Positions 23,780-34,038 of a DNA stretch of 64,000 nucleotides are shown in pieces. Positions within the stretch are counted from its first letter, which is position 1; each line of letters opens with the position of its first letter. The notes beneath the pieces were generated by a model. That model saw only the letters and a list, made by a program, of their open reading frames with translations. It was not told the origin of the DNA and made no database searches. Made by a program: the position numbers and the translations under genes. The DNA is from Sabellastarte sp. h YS-2021 (taxonomy: Eukaryota > Annelida > Polychaeta > Sabellida > Sabellidae), in the NCBI GenBank assembly GCA_964017235.1, contig OZ024940.1, positions 1,178,001 through 1,242,000 on the forward strand, read 5' to 3'.

Positions 23780-25860
23780 AAGTATTTGGATGAAGTTACA
23801 ATATGGAAAATCTTTGCTGCTTTGGCAGAGGGGTGCTCTCTAACAGTGCTTCATAGGAACTAATTGCTCACAGTGACAGTTACAGGACCTTCTTTGACAA
23901 TGTGGTTTCAGTGGCCTACTAGTTACATCAGTGTTTGACTAATAAAATCTCATTGACTTCAAGGTTATGGATTTGAACCTGGCTAATGGCAACATGTGGG
24001 AAACACTATCCAAATATGACCCAAAGCTGTTGAATGGATTGGACACAACACAACTGAATTTTAAGGGACTTACTTTCATGTATACTACATGTACTAATTG
24101 AAATGTATAAGTTTTTCAGAAAAGCTATATGTATAGAGAAATAATAAACAATAGTTACATTTCTGTTCTGTTTATTTCATTTTCCATAATCAAATAATTC
24201 ATTACAGTAATAGATACACATTGTTTCCATTTACAAAATTTAGTTTCAGAAAAATACCATATTTACTATAAATAAATGTATAGAGGATAATATATACATT
24301 AAGGCTAAAATTACATTTAATATTTCATTTATTGCATATAGGTGCAACACATTATATATGGTTATAAAATTTTGTTTTATAAAATTGTATATATACAAAT
24401 TATACATCATAGATGAATAGGATATACACATTTGAAACTGCTATTTATTCCCACTACAATAGTAATCAGTGGTCAAAGGTACATAATGTCGTCTGAACTG
24501 GTATATTTTAGGCACAAAGCTTATTTTTTAAAAGTTCCAGTGAGCTAATAATTTCCAAGATGGTTCTAAACTCCAATATTGTCCTAATACTAAAAACTTC
24601 GGGAAGTATAAATTAGTTCATTTTAGATCCAAATATTTTTTTCATATCCAAATGCACATTAACATTTGGAAATTGACAAAATATTGCAAGACTTATTTTT
24701 CAAATGTCTGTTTAATCTAAGGATGTTGCTTTGAAAAAAATGGCTGCTCTCTTTGAAAATTCTTAAGAATTTTTAAGAAAAAACTTAATGTGTTCTGTTT
24801 CTCAGAATGTTACTCAGAAAAATATGTAAAGGTTAAAACATTTAGAGTAAAGGTAATTGTAAGAAAAAGGATTTGAATGACAGTCGGCCCTTTCTCCTTA
24901 GCTAAATAAGGTCCCAGATGGTTATACTCTACCATATATAGTGCCCTAATGAAACATGAAAGACACCAAGTGAACCAGCAACAGAAAAAAATGGCATATC
25001 AGTGTATCAACGTTAAATATGCAAATCTTATCAGGAGTTTGGCATTTCTAATAAAACTATTTTTATCTATATGTACTAAAATACCTTCTTCATTTTACAC
25101 AGTTCTGTCCAGTTGCATACAATGAACACTCACATATCTGGAGCTATTAGGGGAAATACCTGAAGCTTGAGGAATAATTCTAAATAATCTTGTAATGTAT
25201 AAGTAATGTAATTAGTAATGTTGTCATTACTGACAAATTTAAGTAAAAAAAAAGAGAACAGAAAATAAACAAAAATGTATTTTAAATCCCTGTGGTTTTC
25301 AGTGTGGCTAAAAAAGTATAAAACAATTTTTATAATATCTACAATCATTGTACATCAGAATCAGAGATATTGAGTTAGACACCAAATTTTCAGTCTGGGT
25401 GACTTGGATAATCATGATTGGATGAACAAGTGTCCTCTATATTCACAATAAAAGAAGACACACTATGTCTTCTATCATTTCAAAATACACACACAAATAA
25501 CACATATACATATATATGTGTATCTTAACACAACAAAGCTATTGTATCAACAGTATAAATATGACACCCAATGTCGTAAAATATAAAGTACTTTATTTAT
25601 ATAATTATATACACTAAAATATATACATAAATACACATGAACTTTTATATCCAAGCTATTGTTTTCATTAAATGTATATCACCACATTTCTTGAAAACAT
25701 ACACAAAAATAACTGTACATATATAAACATATATACTAGGGATATTGTGTTGAATTTATATATACAACAGCACCTTTCATAAGAACATACACTAAAACTA
25801 GACAAAGGGTTTTGTACACAAAAACAAAGCATCCCTGCAGTTATCAATTTTGTATGACAG
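23780..25860. other. AT-rich spacer
   Basis: No exon or named repeat. TATA-type low-complexity runs near 24350 and 25500-25760. Confidence 0.5.
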
Positions 25861-26200
25861 TCTAAAGGACTAATGCGAAGAGGTAATTAAGGATGGGCCC
25901 AAGGTTAAACCTGATGACATCTAAAGATTCCCAATTTATGATTACCTCTGATTTGTTTTGTCATTGCAAACCCCTAAAACCAATAATGAGGGAGTTTTAA
26001 GCACTTTGAATTTTGGCCATCCTGGTTTGGCCTTTTGACCAATAATAAGAGAGTTATAAGCACTTTTAGGCTCGGCTATCCTCATTTGACCTTGAATGAG
26101 GGACTCTGGGTAAAACCTGAATACATCTAAGGACTCCCAGGCCATGGTGTCCTATATGTTGGTTTCTCATCCCAAACCTCTGGCACCAATCATAAGCCAG
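25860..26200 (+). repeat. Isolated decayed 147-bp monomers
   Basis: 'gatgggcccaaggttaaacc', 'ccaataatgagggagtttta' and 'gttataagcacttttaggct' match the monomer consensus; two to three degraded units without a tail. Confidence 0.75.
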
Positions 26201-26581
26201 GGCTTAGTATTTGCATCTTTTTATCAACCAATAATCAATTGCCCGTCAATGCGGGCCTAATTGATCCTAAAATCGAGTGGCCCCTAGATTTTAATGTGAG
26301 CAACATGCTTACCAAAATTGAATGACCCACAATTTCTGAGAAATTCTGGTGAAACAGAAGTTTAATAAATAAATTTTAATCATGTGACCTTGATAGAGGT
26401 CAATGGTCCAATTTATGCCTCTCGATAATTTTACTCACGCCTATAGAAGATAACTGTGAAATATCATTTTGATAGGCTTAATATCAAGTGAGATATTCAT
26501 GCAAGATGATAATGTGGCAGCTGCCTGAAAACTTTTCATTTGATGCTTAATCGCATACCATTACATGGTCAAGCTATTAAA

Positions 26582-26826
26582 TTTAAAGTTTATTTTAGTC
26601 AAGTTTATTTGGGTTTTAACGTTGCTTTCAACACTGTATAGGTCATATAATGATGGGTAGTGTTATAGGCAGAGGAAACCAGTACATACAGTTGGTCAAG
26701 ATTTTGTACCGCAAACTGCCGACCACTGGTAAGAAACTACCAGCTTTCCCACATAAGGTTCTTGATTTGAACCACCAACCTCAGACGTTGGAGGAGAGTG
26801 TGTTACCACAGGGCCACCATGGCCTT
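26582..26826 (-). repeat. SINE, family A, with 13-bp target duplication
   Basis: Flanked by tcaagctattaaa at 26569-26581 and 26827-26839. Tail (tttatttgggttttaac) at low coordinate, head ending 'ccaccatggcc' at high coordinate. Confidence 0.85.
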
Positions 26827-26839
26827 TCAAGCTATTAAA

Positions 26840-27960
26840 AGAATATTTCTTTTACAAAGCTTCAGAAAAAAGTAACCAAGTTGGATATCTGTGTATCTAT
26901 AATACAATTTATTTAGTGTATATGTATATGTACATCACAACACTTCATACACATAAAAGAATCATACACACATGTACAAGCATTTGGTATGGCCAATTAA
27001 ATTGGCCACATGACTTGGAGTTAAGTGGAGGGGGTTGTAAACCATAGTGATGTTTCTTGAAATCAGTTATCCATATTGCACATCTATTCAGTACCCTGCA
27101 GTGCTAAAATTTCACTTGCTCTGATTGCAAGATCAACACATTTTTTTTCCAGCAAAAATTTAAGATGACTACCAAAATGTGAGGAAATAACTTTTTATCA
27201 CCATATATGCATTTTCTTATATTACATAGATCCAAAATCAACTGTAAATTGCTCTATCAGACTCTGTTCAAAAATGACATCAAAAGATTCTCCAAAGCTA
27301 CAGCATCATAGGTCACATAAACTATTTTACCCTGCAAAATAAATTGCTCTAGAAATATCATATCATTGAATGTTTTATCATAAAGGTGATTTCATAAAGC
27401 ATACAAAACAAATGACAAAAGTTGAATTTTTATACTCATTTCAACAACAAAACTCATATCAGGAGAGGTTCTTAGTGCATCACCCCAGATGCTGTAATGA
27501 GCTGCATTTAAAAAGCCACCACATATGTAAGAGCCAAGTGACTGAATTCTGTAAACCATTGAGCAAGTTTTGTCTTTGCTGTTGAAAATGGATTTAAACT
27601 TTGATTTTGACCCTATTTGGCTTGTGGTCATATCAAATTTGGAAAGCAATCAGTTGGCCCTTACCTTTGTGGTCTTGCATTCTATCTAAGCTATCAGAGC
27701 AACATGTGTGACACACTGAGGTCCTGATATGAATTTTGCTGTTTGAAGGGGCACAAAAATCCAAACTTTGAGCTTTGGCTGATCATTTTCAACATATTGT
27801 ACATGAAAATCACTAGTAGGGGAAATTAGTACAAACTTATTGGCAAAGATTTTGCTCTGTAAACTGGGAGAATTTTCTGCTCTGTAAACCACCCAACATA
27901 TATTGTTAGGTATTGTGTATTGGTAAGGGCATACCAATTTTATGCTCACTAAAATGTTTA
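26840..27960 (-). other. 3' flank / possible 3' UTR of the ROCO gene
   Basis: About 1.1 kb of AT-rich sequence follows the stop codon on the minus strand. The first AATAAA-type hexamer I find on this strand lies near 26905, about 1 kb past the stop, so a long 3' UTR is possible. Short open frames here show no recognisable domain. Confidence 0.35.
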
Positions 27961-28142
27961 CTAGTGCGATGCTGCATTCCTGTTCTCTAGTTTCACAGGT
28001 ACATTTGCAGCCATCACCAACTGGCCAGTTTCCAGAAGAGTCTTCTTGAAGAGGTAAAGGTTCTTGTATGTAGTCCTATAGATAACTTTCTCCATCAGTT
28101 GGTCTGGAGCTGTAATAACATCCTCCATCAGTTGGTCTGCAG
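27961..28142 (-). CDS. LRR-ROC-COR-FN3-CARD gene, exon 7 (second half of CARD, stop)
   Basis: The terminal coding exon is 182 bp including TAG at 27961-27963 and encodes residues 988-1047. It starts after GTTTACAG. Translation: AADQLMEDVITAPDQLMEKV, then IYRTTYKNLYLFKKTLLETG and QLVMAANVPV, ending in NRNAASH. YKNLYLFKKTLLETGQ is CARD helix 5 with the characteristic 'LxETGQ', and DQLMEKV is helix 4. DQLME occurs twice because 33 bp are tandemly duplicated, and the second copy carries its own TTACAG acceptor at 28110-28115 (exon start 28109). Using that downstream acceptor removes 11 residues in frame and gives the normal helix 3-4 spacing for a CARD. Which acceptor is used cannot be told from DNA. 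Confidence 0.8.
28077..28142 (-). repeat. 33-bp tandem duplication covering a splice acceptor
   Basis: Two adjacent 33-bp units (28110-28142 and 28077-28109) begin on the minus strand with CTGCAGACCAACTGATGGAG and CTCCAGACCAACTGATGGAG. Each is preceded by TTACAG, so the duplication provides tandem AG acceptors 33 bp apart. The units encode 11 residues each and keep the frame. Confidence 0.85.
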
Positions 28143-28894
28143 CTGTAAACAATGATAAATCTTCATAAAACATCTTTAAGTCTTCAGAAAGTATAAGACC
28201 TCTGTGTCAGGAGTTAAGGCTGACAGTTTAATGTCTAAAATTGTATTAGAGTAGTACAGTGTCATATTTAAAAATACATGCAAGATAGCACCATATACTT
28301 AAGATGAATATCCATTGCATTAAATTACCCATTAGTACAATTAAATATAATGAGTAATTCTTGTTTAATTTTGCTCCTTTACTATCCACCATGAGCAGTA
28401 TATAGAGGGGCACATACAGAAATAATTCTCTTTTTTGTATTTAATGGTGTGATTTACTATGCATAATAGCATTAAAAATTCTTTGATGAGTGCTGATTTT
28501 TCATTAATATTTATGAGACTATGTAATAGATATGTTCTATATACACCACTAGAAAGGTATATTACAGAGCTTCTGCCAGTTTTGATACATTAAAATCCAT
28601 ACAGAAATTGACTCTCAAGTTAAGAATTGAGGTTTCTATATTCACTTCTGCCCCTATATATTATAGCTCTTTTTGCCTGCTTTCTTGAAGTATGGATTTA
28701 GTTTACTTATTTATCACACAGAATGGTTGATAATAAAATGAAACATCCTCCAAAACTATTGATCACCCATGAAGAAGAAAAATATAATAGTCGTGTCAGA
28801 CATTCCTATAATACTGTCATCTTCATTTGTGATGCGTATTTGTGTATGTTATATGGGAAGCTTTCCTATTTTATCCATAAGATTTTCTCTGTAC

Positions 28895-29056
28895 CTTCTA
28901 TGTTTGTTTTTTGCAATAGTTGTTCTTTCTGTGTCTTTGAAATGACACCTCGACTAACAAGTCGTAGTAGCACTTCTCTAATATTGGTCATCCTGCTGAA
29001 GAACAAGTGATTGGCAACCATTGCATCCCTGTCAGAGTCGTCTAGCATTTCATCAG
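28895..29056 (-). CDS. LRR-ROC-COR-FN3-CARD gene, exon 6 (first half of CARD)
   Basis: A 162-bp phase 1-1 exon encodes residues 934-987. The acceptor is AATTTTCAG and the donor is GAAG|GTACAG. The translation has a short acidic lead (ADEMLDDSD), then RDAMVANHLFFSRM, NIREVLLRLVSRGVIS and KTQKEQLLQKT, matching helices 1-3 of a caspase recruitment domain, including the helix 2-3 turn 'RGVIS'. CARDs bind other CARDs to nucleate signalling assemblies. If the donor is not used, the frame runs into a TAG at 28866-28868, giving a protein with half a CARD; that would be a non-signalling form. A DEATH or DED assignment fits less well because of the RGVIS turn and the spacing. Confidence 0.87.
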
Positions 29057-29292
29057 CTGAAAATTGATTTTTAAGATTGATAGAATACTGGATAATAGTT
29101 ATACGGATCACCTCTTTTCAAGGCCACTAATCTTGATATTTAATACAAGTATTATATAATGTCTTATAATATGCTGGTATTATTGAATGTAATTGAACTT
29201 TTATGCACCAACTGCGTGTCAGTAATTTCTTTAAAAGTAGAATAAATTGAAAGAATTAAATAATTGTTTAATAATCTGAATATTTAACGTAC

Positions 29293-29379
29293 CCTTTACT
29301 ACATGGACAGGGATGACATGGGAGAATTCCCCAGGTCCGTTCTTATTAACTGCAGCTACCTTGAACTCTTCAGCCTTAC
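29293..29379 (-). CDS. LRR-ROC-COR-FN3-CARD gene, exon 5 (C-terminal part of FN3)
   Basis: An 87-bp phase 1-1 exon encodes residues 905-933. The acceptor is TTTATTAG and the donor is AAAGG|GTACGT. The translation AEEFKVAAVNKNGPGEFS is the signature F-G region of fibronectin type III domains (aromatic-x-V-x-A-x-N-x-x-G-x-G-x-x-S), then VIPVHVV forms the last strand. Together with exon 4 it makes one complete FN3 of about 90 residues, split by an intron in the usual central position. The match to the FN3 consensus is strong evidence that this small exon is real and in the chosen frame. Confidence 0.88.
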
Positions 29380-29694
29380 CTAATAAAAACCAAAGATTTT
29401 GATAAAATGTTGCAAATAAGCCATAAAGCAAATAATTTAAGAAAACTATAGCAAATACATGCAATTTAAAATTTAAAATAATATGATGCTCATAAAAATG
29501 TTTTTGTTTGTGACTGAGAATGATATAATGCAGTAGTTGATGTACAGTAATTTTGTAGGTACCACACTTCTTCCCCACCTATTATCCCCTGGGTTTGTTT
29601 TCCCAGCAGACCTGAAGCAGACAAATGTATATCTCTTTGCCTCAGTCATTTTCTTTGCAAAATAAAATCTTGAGCAAACTGTATCCTTCCTGTA

Positions 29695-29935
29695 TCTAGT
29701 AGACTAAGCAGTGTAGTGGTTGACACTGCTGCTTTCCACCTTTGAGGTTGTGGCCTCAAATCTTGCAAGTAACTTCTAGTCAACAATTTGGTTTTCTCTT
29801 CATGATAGATCGCAATTTCCAATGCAGAATCTTAGTTTGCTAGTATGCACTAGTTTCTTCTGCCCTTAACAACACCTCTTATGATAGGACTTGTATAATA
29901 TGCTGAACCCAAGCAAACATACTAAATCCTCCATT
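29695..29935 (+). repeat. Decayed family-A SINE in intron 4
   Basis: A head-like run (cagtgtagtggttgacactg, then ttccacctttgaggttgtgg) is followed by traces of the body: tatgcactagtttcttctgc, then cttatgataggacttgtata and gctgaac. It is in the layout of the family-A SINE but heavily diverged, so an old insertion. Confidence 0.55.
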
Positions 29936-30066
29936 TCCTCAATGGCCCACAGTGACAAAAATGTAGCTAATGCTTGAAGTTATGTTTAACTTGAATGGGT
30001 CATAAGTCTTATTTTCATAAGTGTATTCTAATGAGAACTTTTTAAATTTTGAAGCAATTTACACAC

Positions 30067-30264
30067 ATTTGACCATGTAAGGCGAGGTCTGGATGATATC
30101 AGAGAGTCTAGTCCAGTGTTCCCCAACTCTGTACTCCACCACTGCATGGGTGAAGAGAGGACCAATCTCTTCATTACAAGCAGGCCAACCCCAAGAGAGA
30201 CAAAATTGATTTTCCCCCTCTTCCTCACAGTCCAGGTAGAGTAACTTGCCAGGCAAGGATGTTT
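30067..30264 (-). CDS. LRR-ROC-COR-FN3-CARD gene, exon 4 (N-terminal part of FN3)
   Basis: A 198-bp phase 1-1 exon encodes residues 839-904. The acceptor is TTTAACAG. The donor is CAAAT|GTGTGT: weak at the last exon base, but it is the only choice that keeps the frame into exon 5. The translation carries the first strands of a fibronectin type III domain: FCLSWGWP (the conserved tryptophan strand), THAVVEYRVGEHWTRLSDII (strands C and C') and SPYMVK leading into the conserved F strand, which is in exon 5. FN3 domains are protein-interaction modules and are more common outside cells, so one in a cytosolic ROCO protein is noteworthy. An alternative donor two bases downstream would shift the frame. 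Confidence 0.86.
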
Positions 30265-30924
30265 CTGTTAAATAAAATAACAAAATTTGCCAGGGATTAC
30301 AATGTGTTTGTTGAAATACATTGCTTACTCAACTGGAGACTTTTTAATATTATTATTAAGAATCAATATATTTTGTAGACATTTTAGGTAACATCCAGAA
30401 CATAGAATAGTGTTTGTGACTTAAAATGACACATTATAAACAATGTTCTCTCACTGATTTGTCACATGACGATGTTAATTTACTTCATTACCTTTACTGG
30501 CCAACATCAGTAAAGAAAAACATTTAAAAAGGTAATCTGTTCAATGGTTAGAATTATAAATCAGTTTTAACCTTGTAACATGGGTTTTTAGGACCTCTGG
30601 GGTAAGGTTTTGCACTGTTATATGGTTTGTCACAATTCCATGCATGCCACAATTTGACCTTGAATGGCACTGTTTCATGCTATTACATGGGATGTCACAT
30701 TACCTCCAGTCTCACAATATTCTTTATGTGTCAATATGTCTGTACAGAAATTTATATACAACAGTTAATTGGCATGAATGTGTTATATGCTATAAGATTT
30801 GGACATATTTTAGCACACTGTATTGTGGTCTATTTTCTTTCAACTTGAAAAGGCATTTCTCATGATTAGTTTCTTGATATGCAGTGTTGTAACAATGTGT
30901 GAAACTGGCTTTTAAACTTTATAC

Positions 30925-30990
30925 CTTGGAATGTTTTCTTGAGATATTCTTGCACATTTGCGACATGTTCTTTAATCTTCCTGCTTCCAG
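30925..30990 (-). CDS. LRR-ROC-COR-FN3-CARD gene, exon 3 (helical linker)
   Basis: A 66-bp phase 1-1 exon encodes residues 817-838. It is bounded by GATTGCAG on its 5' side and CAAG|GTATAA on its 3' side. The split codon G|CT reads alanine, and the translation is AGSRKIKEHVANVQEYLKKT followed by FQ. It is rich in Lys, Glu and Leu, so an amphipathic or coiled helix between COR and FN3 is likely. Its length is a multiple of three and both junctions share the same phase, so skipping it would not break the frame; it could be a cassette exon. No domain is recognised in it. Support comes from splice sites and phase only, which is why confidence is lower than for its neighbours. Confidence 0.75.
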
Positions 30991-31264
30991 CTGCAATCAA
31001 GGAAATACATTAAGTAAACAGATTCAGATTACAGGACATCTTTGAAACATTATGAAAAGGTAACAACCAATTAAAGTGCTTAATTTAAGAACAAACAAAT
31101 CTCTTTTTAAAGTGCAGAATAAATTTAACAAGAAACATAAAAAAGAACTGGGAATATAAGGCTTAGAATTTATTAAAGCATGGTTTAATTTTTCTGGCAG
31201 ACCAGTGTTTACTTTTAGTTATGTTAGTTAGTTTTTTAGTTATGAATATCAATTACTGACTCAC

Positions 31265-32898
31265 CAGATGGTGCAATCACCAAAGCTCTTGGAATTTTAT
31301 CACCCTTGCAGCGCTCATATGTCACATCTGGCTCTTCAGTTTTGAGAACATCCCTGGGGTGTCGTTTGTGAACAGGCTGTAGATGCTTAACAATGCAGTG
31401 GGTGCATTCGAAAAACATCAGCTTAATGACACCCAACAGTGGCTGTATGACTGCCTCAAGGTCTGAATAGACATTGGCTGTCACTTCCCACACTTGTTCT
31501 ACATCATGGCTCGGAGCACAAACACATATTGCAATGGTTGACTCAGAAGCTCTTCTTATTGCTCTGATTTCCAAGGTTCCTATAATTACCTGGATTCCAT
31601 CCTGCCAGGCGTAACGCAAGTTCCCATATTTCCGTTCAACAGCAGTTTTCTGAAGTTGAACCTGCATTGCTTCAAAAGCGTTTATGGGAACTGCATTGTG
31701 GAACACACAATTAAATACAACTGAGAAATACTGTTCTTGTATAGAGTGTAGTTTCTGCAAATCAAGTGAAGCTGGTGGTTCGTGGCTTTTCAGGAAAAAC
31801 GGAAAAAAGAAGAGTTTCTCAGTGCTATCAACTGGATAACAAATATGAAATTTCTTCATTATTTCCAGTACTGCTCTTTCCTCCTCTTCTTTAAGCCCAT
31901 ATTTTCGCCACAGAAATTGCAGGAGTTCAATGGCCAACAGACCTTCCTCATCATACTGCTGTAGCATCAGATGAACAGAGACTTTAGTGGTTTGACGAAG
32001 GTCCCTAAAGTCAGTGGCATTCTTGAGATTGTGATGGAAGACAGATTGTGTCATTTGTAGAAGGAAGTCTTTGTTGTGAAAGACATAATCTTCTAAGACA
32101 GGATTGTCTGGGAAGTACAGCACATGCCCCGCAGCACGGTAATATTCCAAAGCTGACCTAAACTTCTTCATGATTTTAGCCTGCTGAAATAACTGTGTGC
32201 CCTTGAAATATAGTTGCTTGAAAAGTTGCTGCAACTCAGCTAATTTGAAAAAGTTTTTCTTCTGGTTTAACATGAGTTTGTAGAACTGGACCCATTTCTC
32301 TGGCAGAGAAACCCGCTTTTGTTCTGTCAATTTTGTAAGGAATTCCTTGAGATTGTCTATGCCCTCAAATGTCTTGCTGGACAGAAGAAACACCACCATG
32401 TTGTCCCTCTGCTTCTGCAGTTGGGCTGCCAGCTGATTTCTAGCCTCATCTTCCTCCATGGGATGTGCGAGACTCTGTATTTCTTGATTAATACATGCAT
32501 TAATCTTGTCCTTTATAAAGTCCCCATTCTTCTGTGCTTCATCTCTACTAACAACATCTGTGTGGGTGAGCACCAGGTGAACTTGATTTCCAGGGTGATA
32601 TGCGAATGCATGGCGTAAAATGGCTGCTGTATCATCAACCCTGTCTTCACTAACTTGACTGATGTCATGAACAAGTGCTACAGTGCCATTGGGAACTATG
32701 AATATGGGACTTGTTATCCTATATATGTCGTGGCCCCCATGATCAAATAGCTGAATGGAATCTTCTGGAGTAATCTCCCAGGTTTTGATGTCTGCAACTT
32801 GCGTGCGATCATCAATGTGAACCAGAACAGCTTTCCCCTCCATTAGCGATTTCATTAGACTAGACTTTCCTGCAGTTGTTGGTCCCAGCAACATCAGG
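31265..32898 (-). CDS. LRR-ROC-COR-FN3-CARD gene, exon 2 (ROC GTPase and COR)
   Basis: A single 1634-bp exon encodes residues 272-816. It starts right after a TTTTCAG acceptor and ends at a strong GTGAGT donor. The ROC GTPase comes first: P-loop LLGPTTAGKSSL (about 275-286), G3-like LFDHGGHD (about 322-329), G4-like LTHTD (382-386) and SSK as the G5 candidate (about 445-447). The COR dimerisation module follows (about 480-760), with the typical LPEKW, AGHVLYF and HNKDFLLQM elements. The end holds a Cys/His cluster (FECTHC, then YERCKGDKIP) as in other metazoan ROCO tails. ROC-COR proteins bind GTP and couple nucleotide state to dimerisation. The G3 motif reads DHGG rather than the usual DxAG, so hydrolysis may be altered. 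The ATG at 33185 extends the open frame into the upstream intron but is probably not used. Confidence 0.95.
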
Positions 32899-34038
32899 CT
32901 GAAAACCAGACGGGAAAAGATGAATGCAAATATACCTAGTAACAAAAGTATTTCTCTAGTACTTTCCAAATGATATATAAACAATGACAGCAACATAACA
33001 TTTGAATCCCAAAAATTGTTCACAGGCACAAGATTTAGAAGATGCCTTTCCTGGAGGTCCAAATTTGGAATATAAAAGCCAGGAACCAGCCAGAGGGTTT
33101 TCATTGTTACGTGAGATGTTGTTAGAAGTACACTTGCCTCTGCAAGTCTGAATAGGATGCAATATTCTTGATGAAATTTTCTCATTTAAGTGGCTATTTT
33201 TGTCACATAATCAGAATCAGGAATAAGTTGATGTCTGTTTTATACAATTACCAGTCCAAACCTAAAAACCACAATTAACAAGCTAAAAATGTCAACGCCA
33301 ACTTGCCCTTGGCCTAATTTTATCACTATTTTCATTGACATCAACACTTGATCCCCTTTTCACAGAAATGGCTGATGAGGTTTAACTGAGACAAAAAAAA
33401 ATTGCCATGTGATGGGATCCAAATAATTTGTTGACTGACCTTGACCTGATTTTATTGAAAGAAATGTTAGCAATGAATGGAGAGGAAAATCAGCCATAAT
33501 ACTTGTCCTTGGTCAACACAAATATAGAAATGTTTAAGTTGTGATTTCTCTGCCATTTTTGCATGGATTTCAATGCAGGAAGCACGAGCAGAAAGTCGTA
33601 TAAAATGCCTTTCTAACGATACATATTACATGTCTGTAACTTACACAATTAGCGAGAAATTAGCAAAGAATGGAGATAATATATCATCTGTGAAACATAT
33701 CCAAGGGCACCAGAAAACATAAAAAACTTCAGTGTTTAACTTGTGATTTCTCTGCCAAGTCTGCATGGATTTTAAAACACCAAATTCAAGCAGAAAATGT
33801 GTAAAAGGACCTTTTTAATGGTGTATGCGACATATTTGTAACCCACAGAGTTTATGAAATATTACCAGAAAAGCTCAGCACATGTTTTTCAGATTTCGCA
33901 GTTTATTCAGATGAAGTACAGCATGTGGTGGATGACAAAAATCCTACACATTCACACAGAGACTTCTTTCTTGTGTCAGTTTTGGAAAGAGTGCTGTGTA
34001 AAAAATATTAGAAAAAAGTAAAGCAGAGAAAACGTTAC
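32899..34038 (-). other. Intron 1 of the ROCO gene
   Basis: A 1140-bp intron with GTAACG donor and TTTTCAG acceptor. The part next to exon 2 (32899-33185) happens to be open in the exon 2 frame and starts with an ATG, but its translation is AT-driven and hydrophobic, so I treat it as intron. No repeat family is recognised in the rest. Confidence 0.85.

Noticed and set aside
27392-27949. ORFs just downstream of the ROCO stop codon
   Set aside because: No acceptor in a suitable phase, no domain, and position fits 3' UTR or flank.
32899-33185. Alternative start at 33185 extending the ROC exon upstream
   Set aside because: A good acceptor sits at the ROC start, phases match exon 1, and the extension is an AT-rich hydrophobic translation. 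A transcript starting here cannot be fully excluded.
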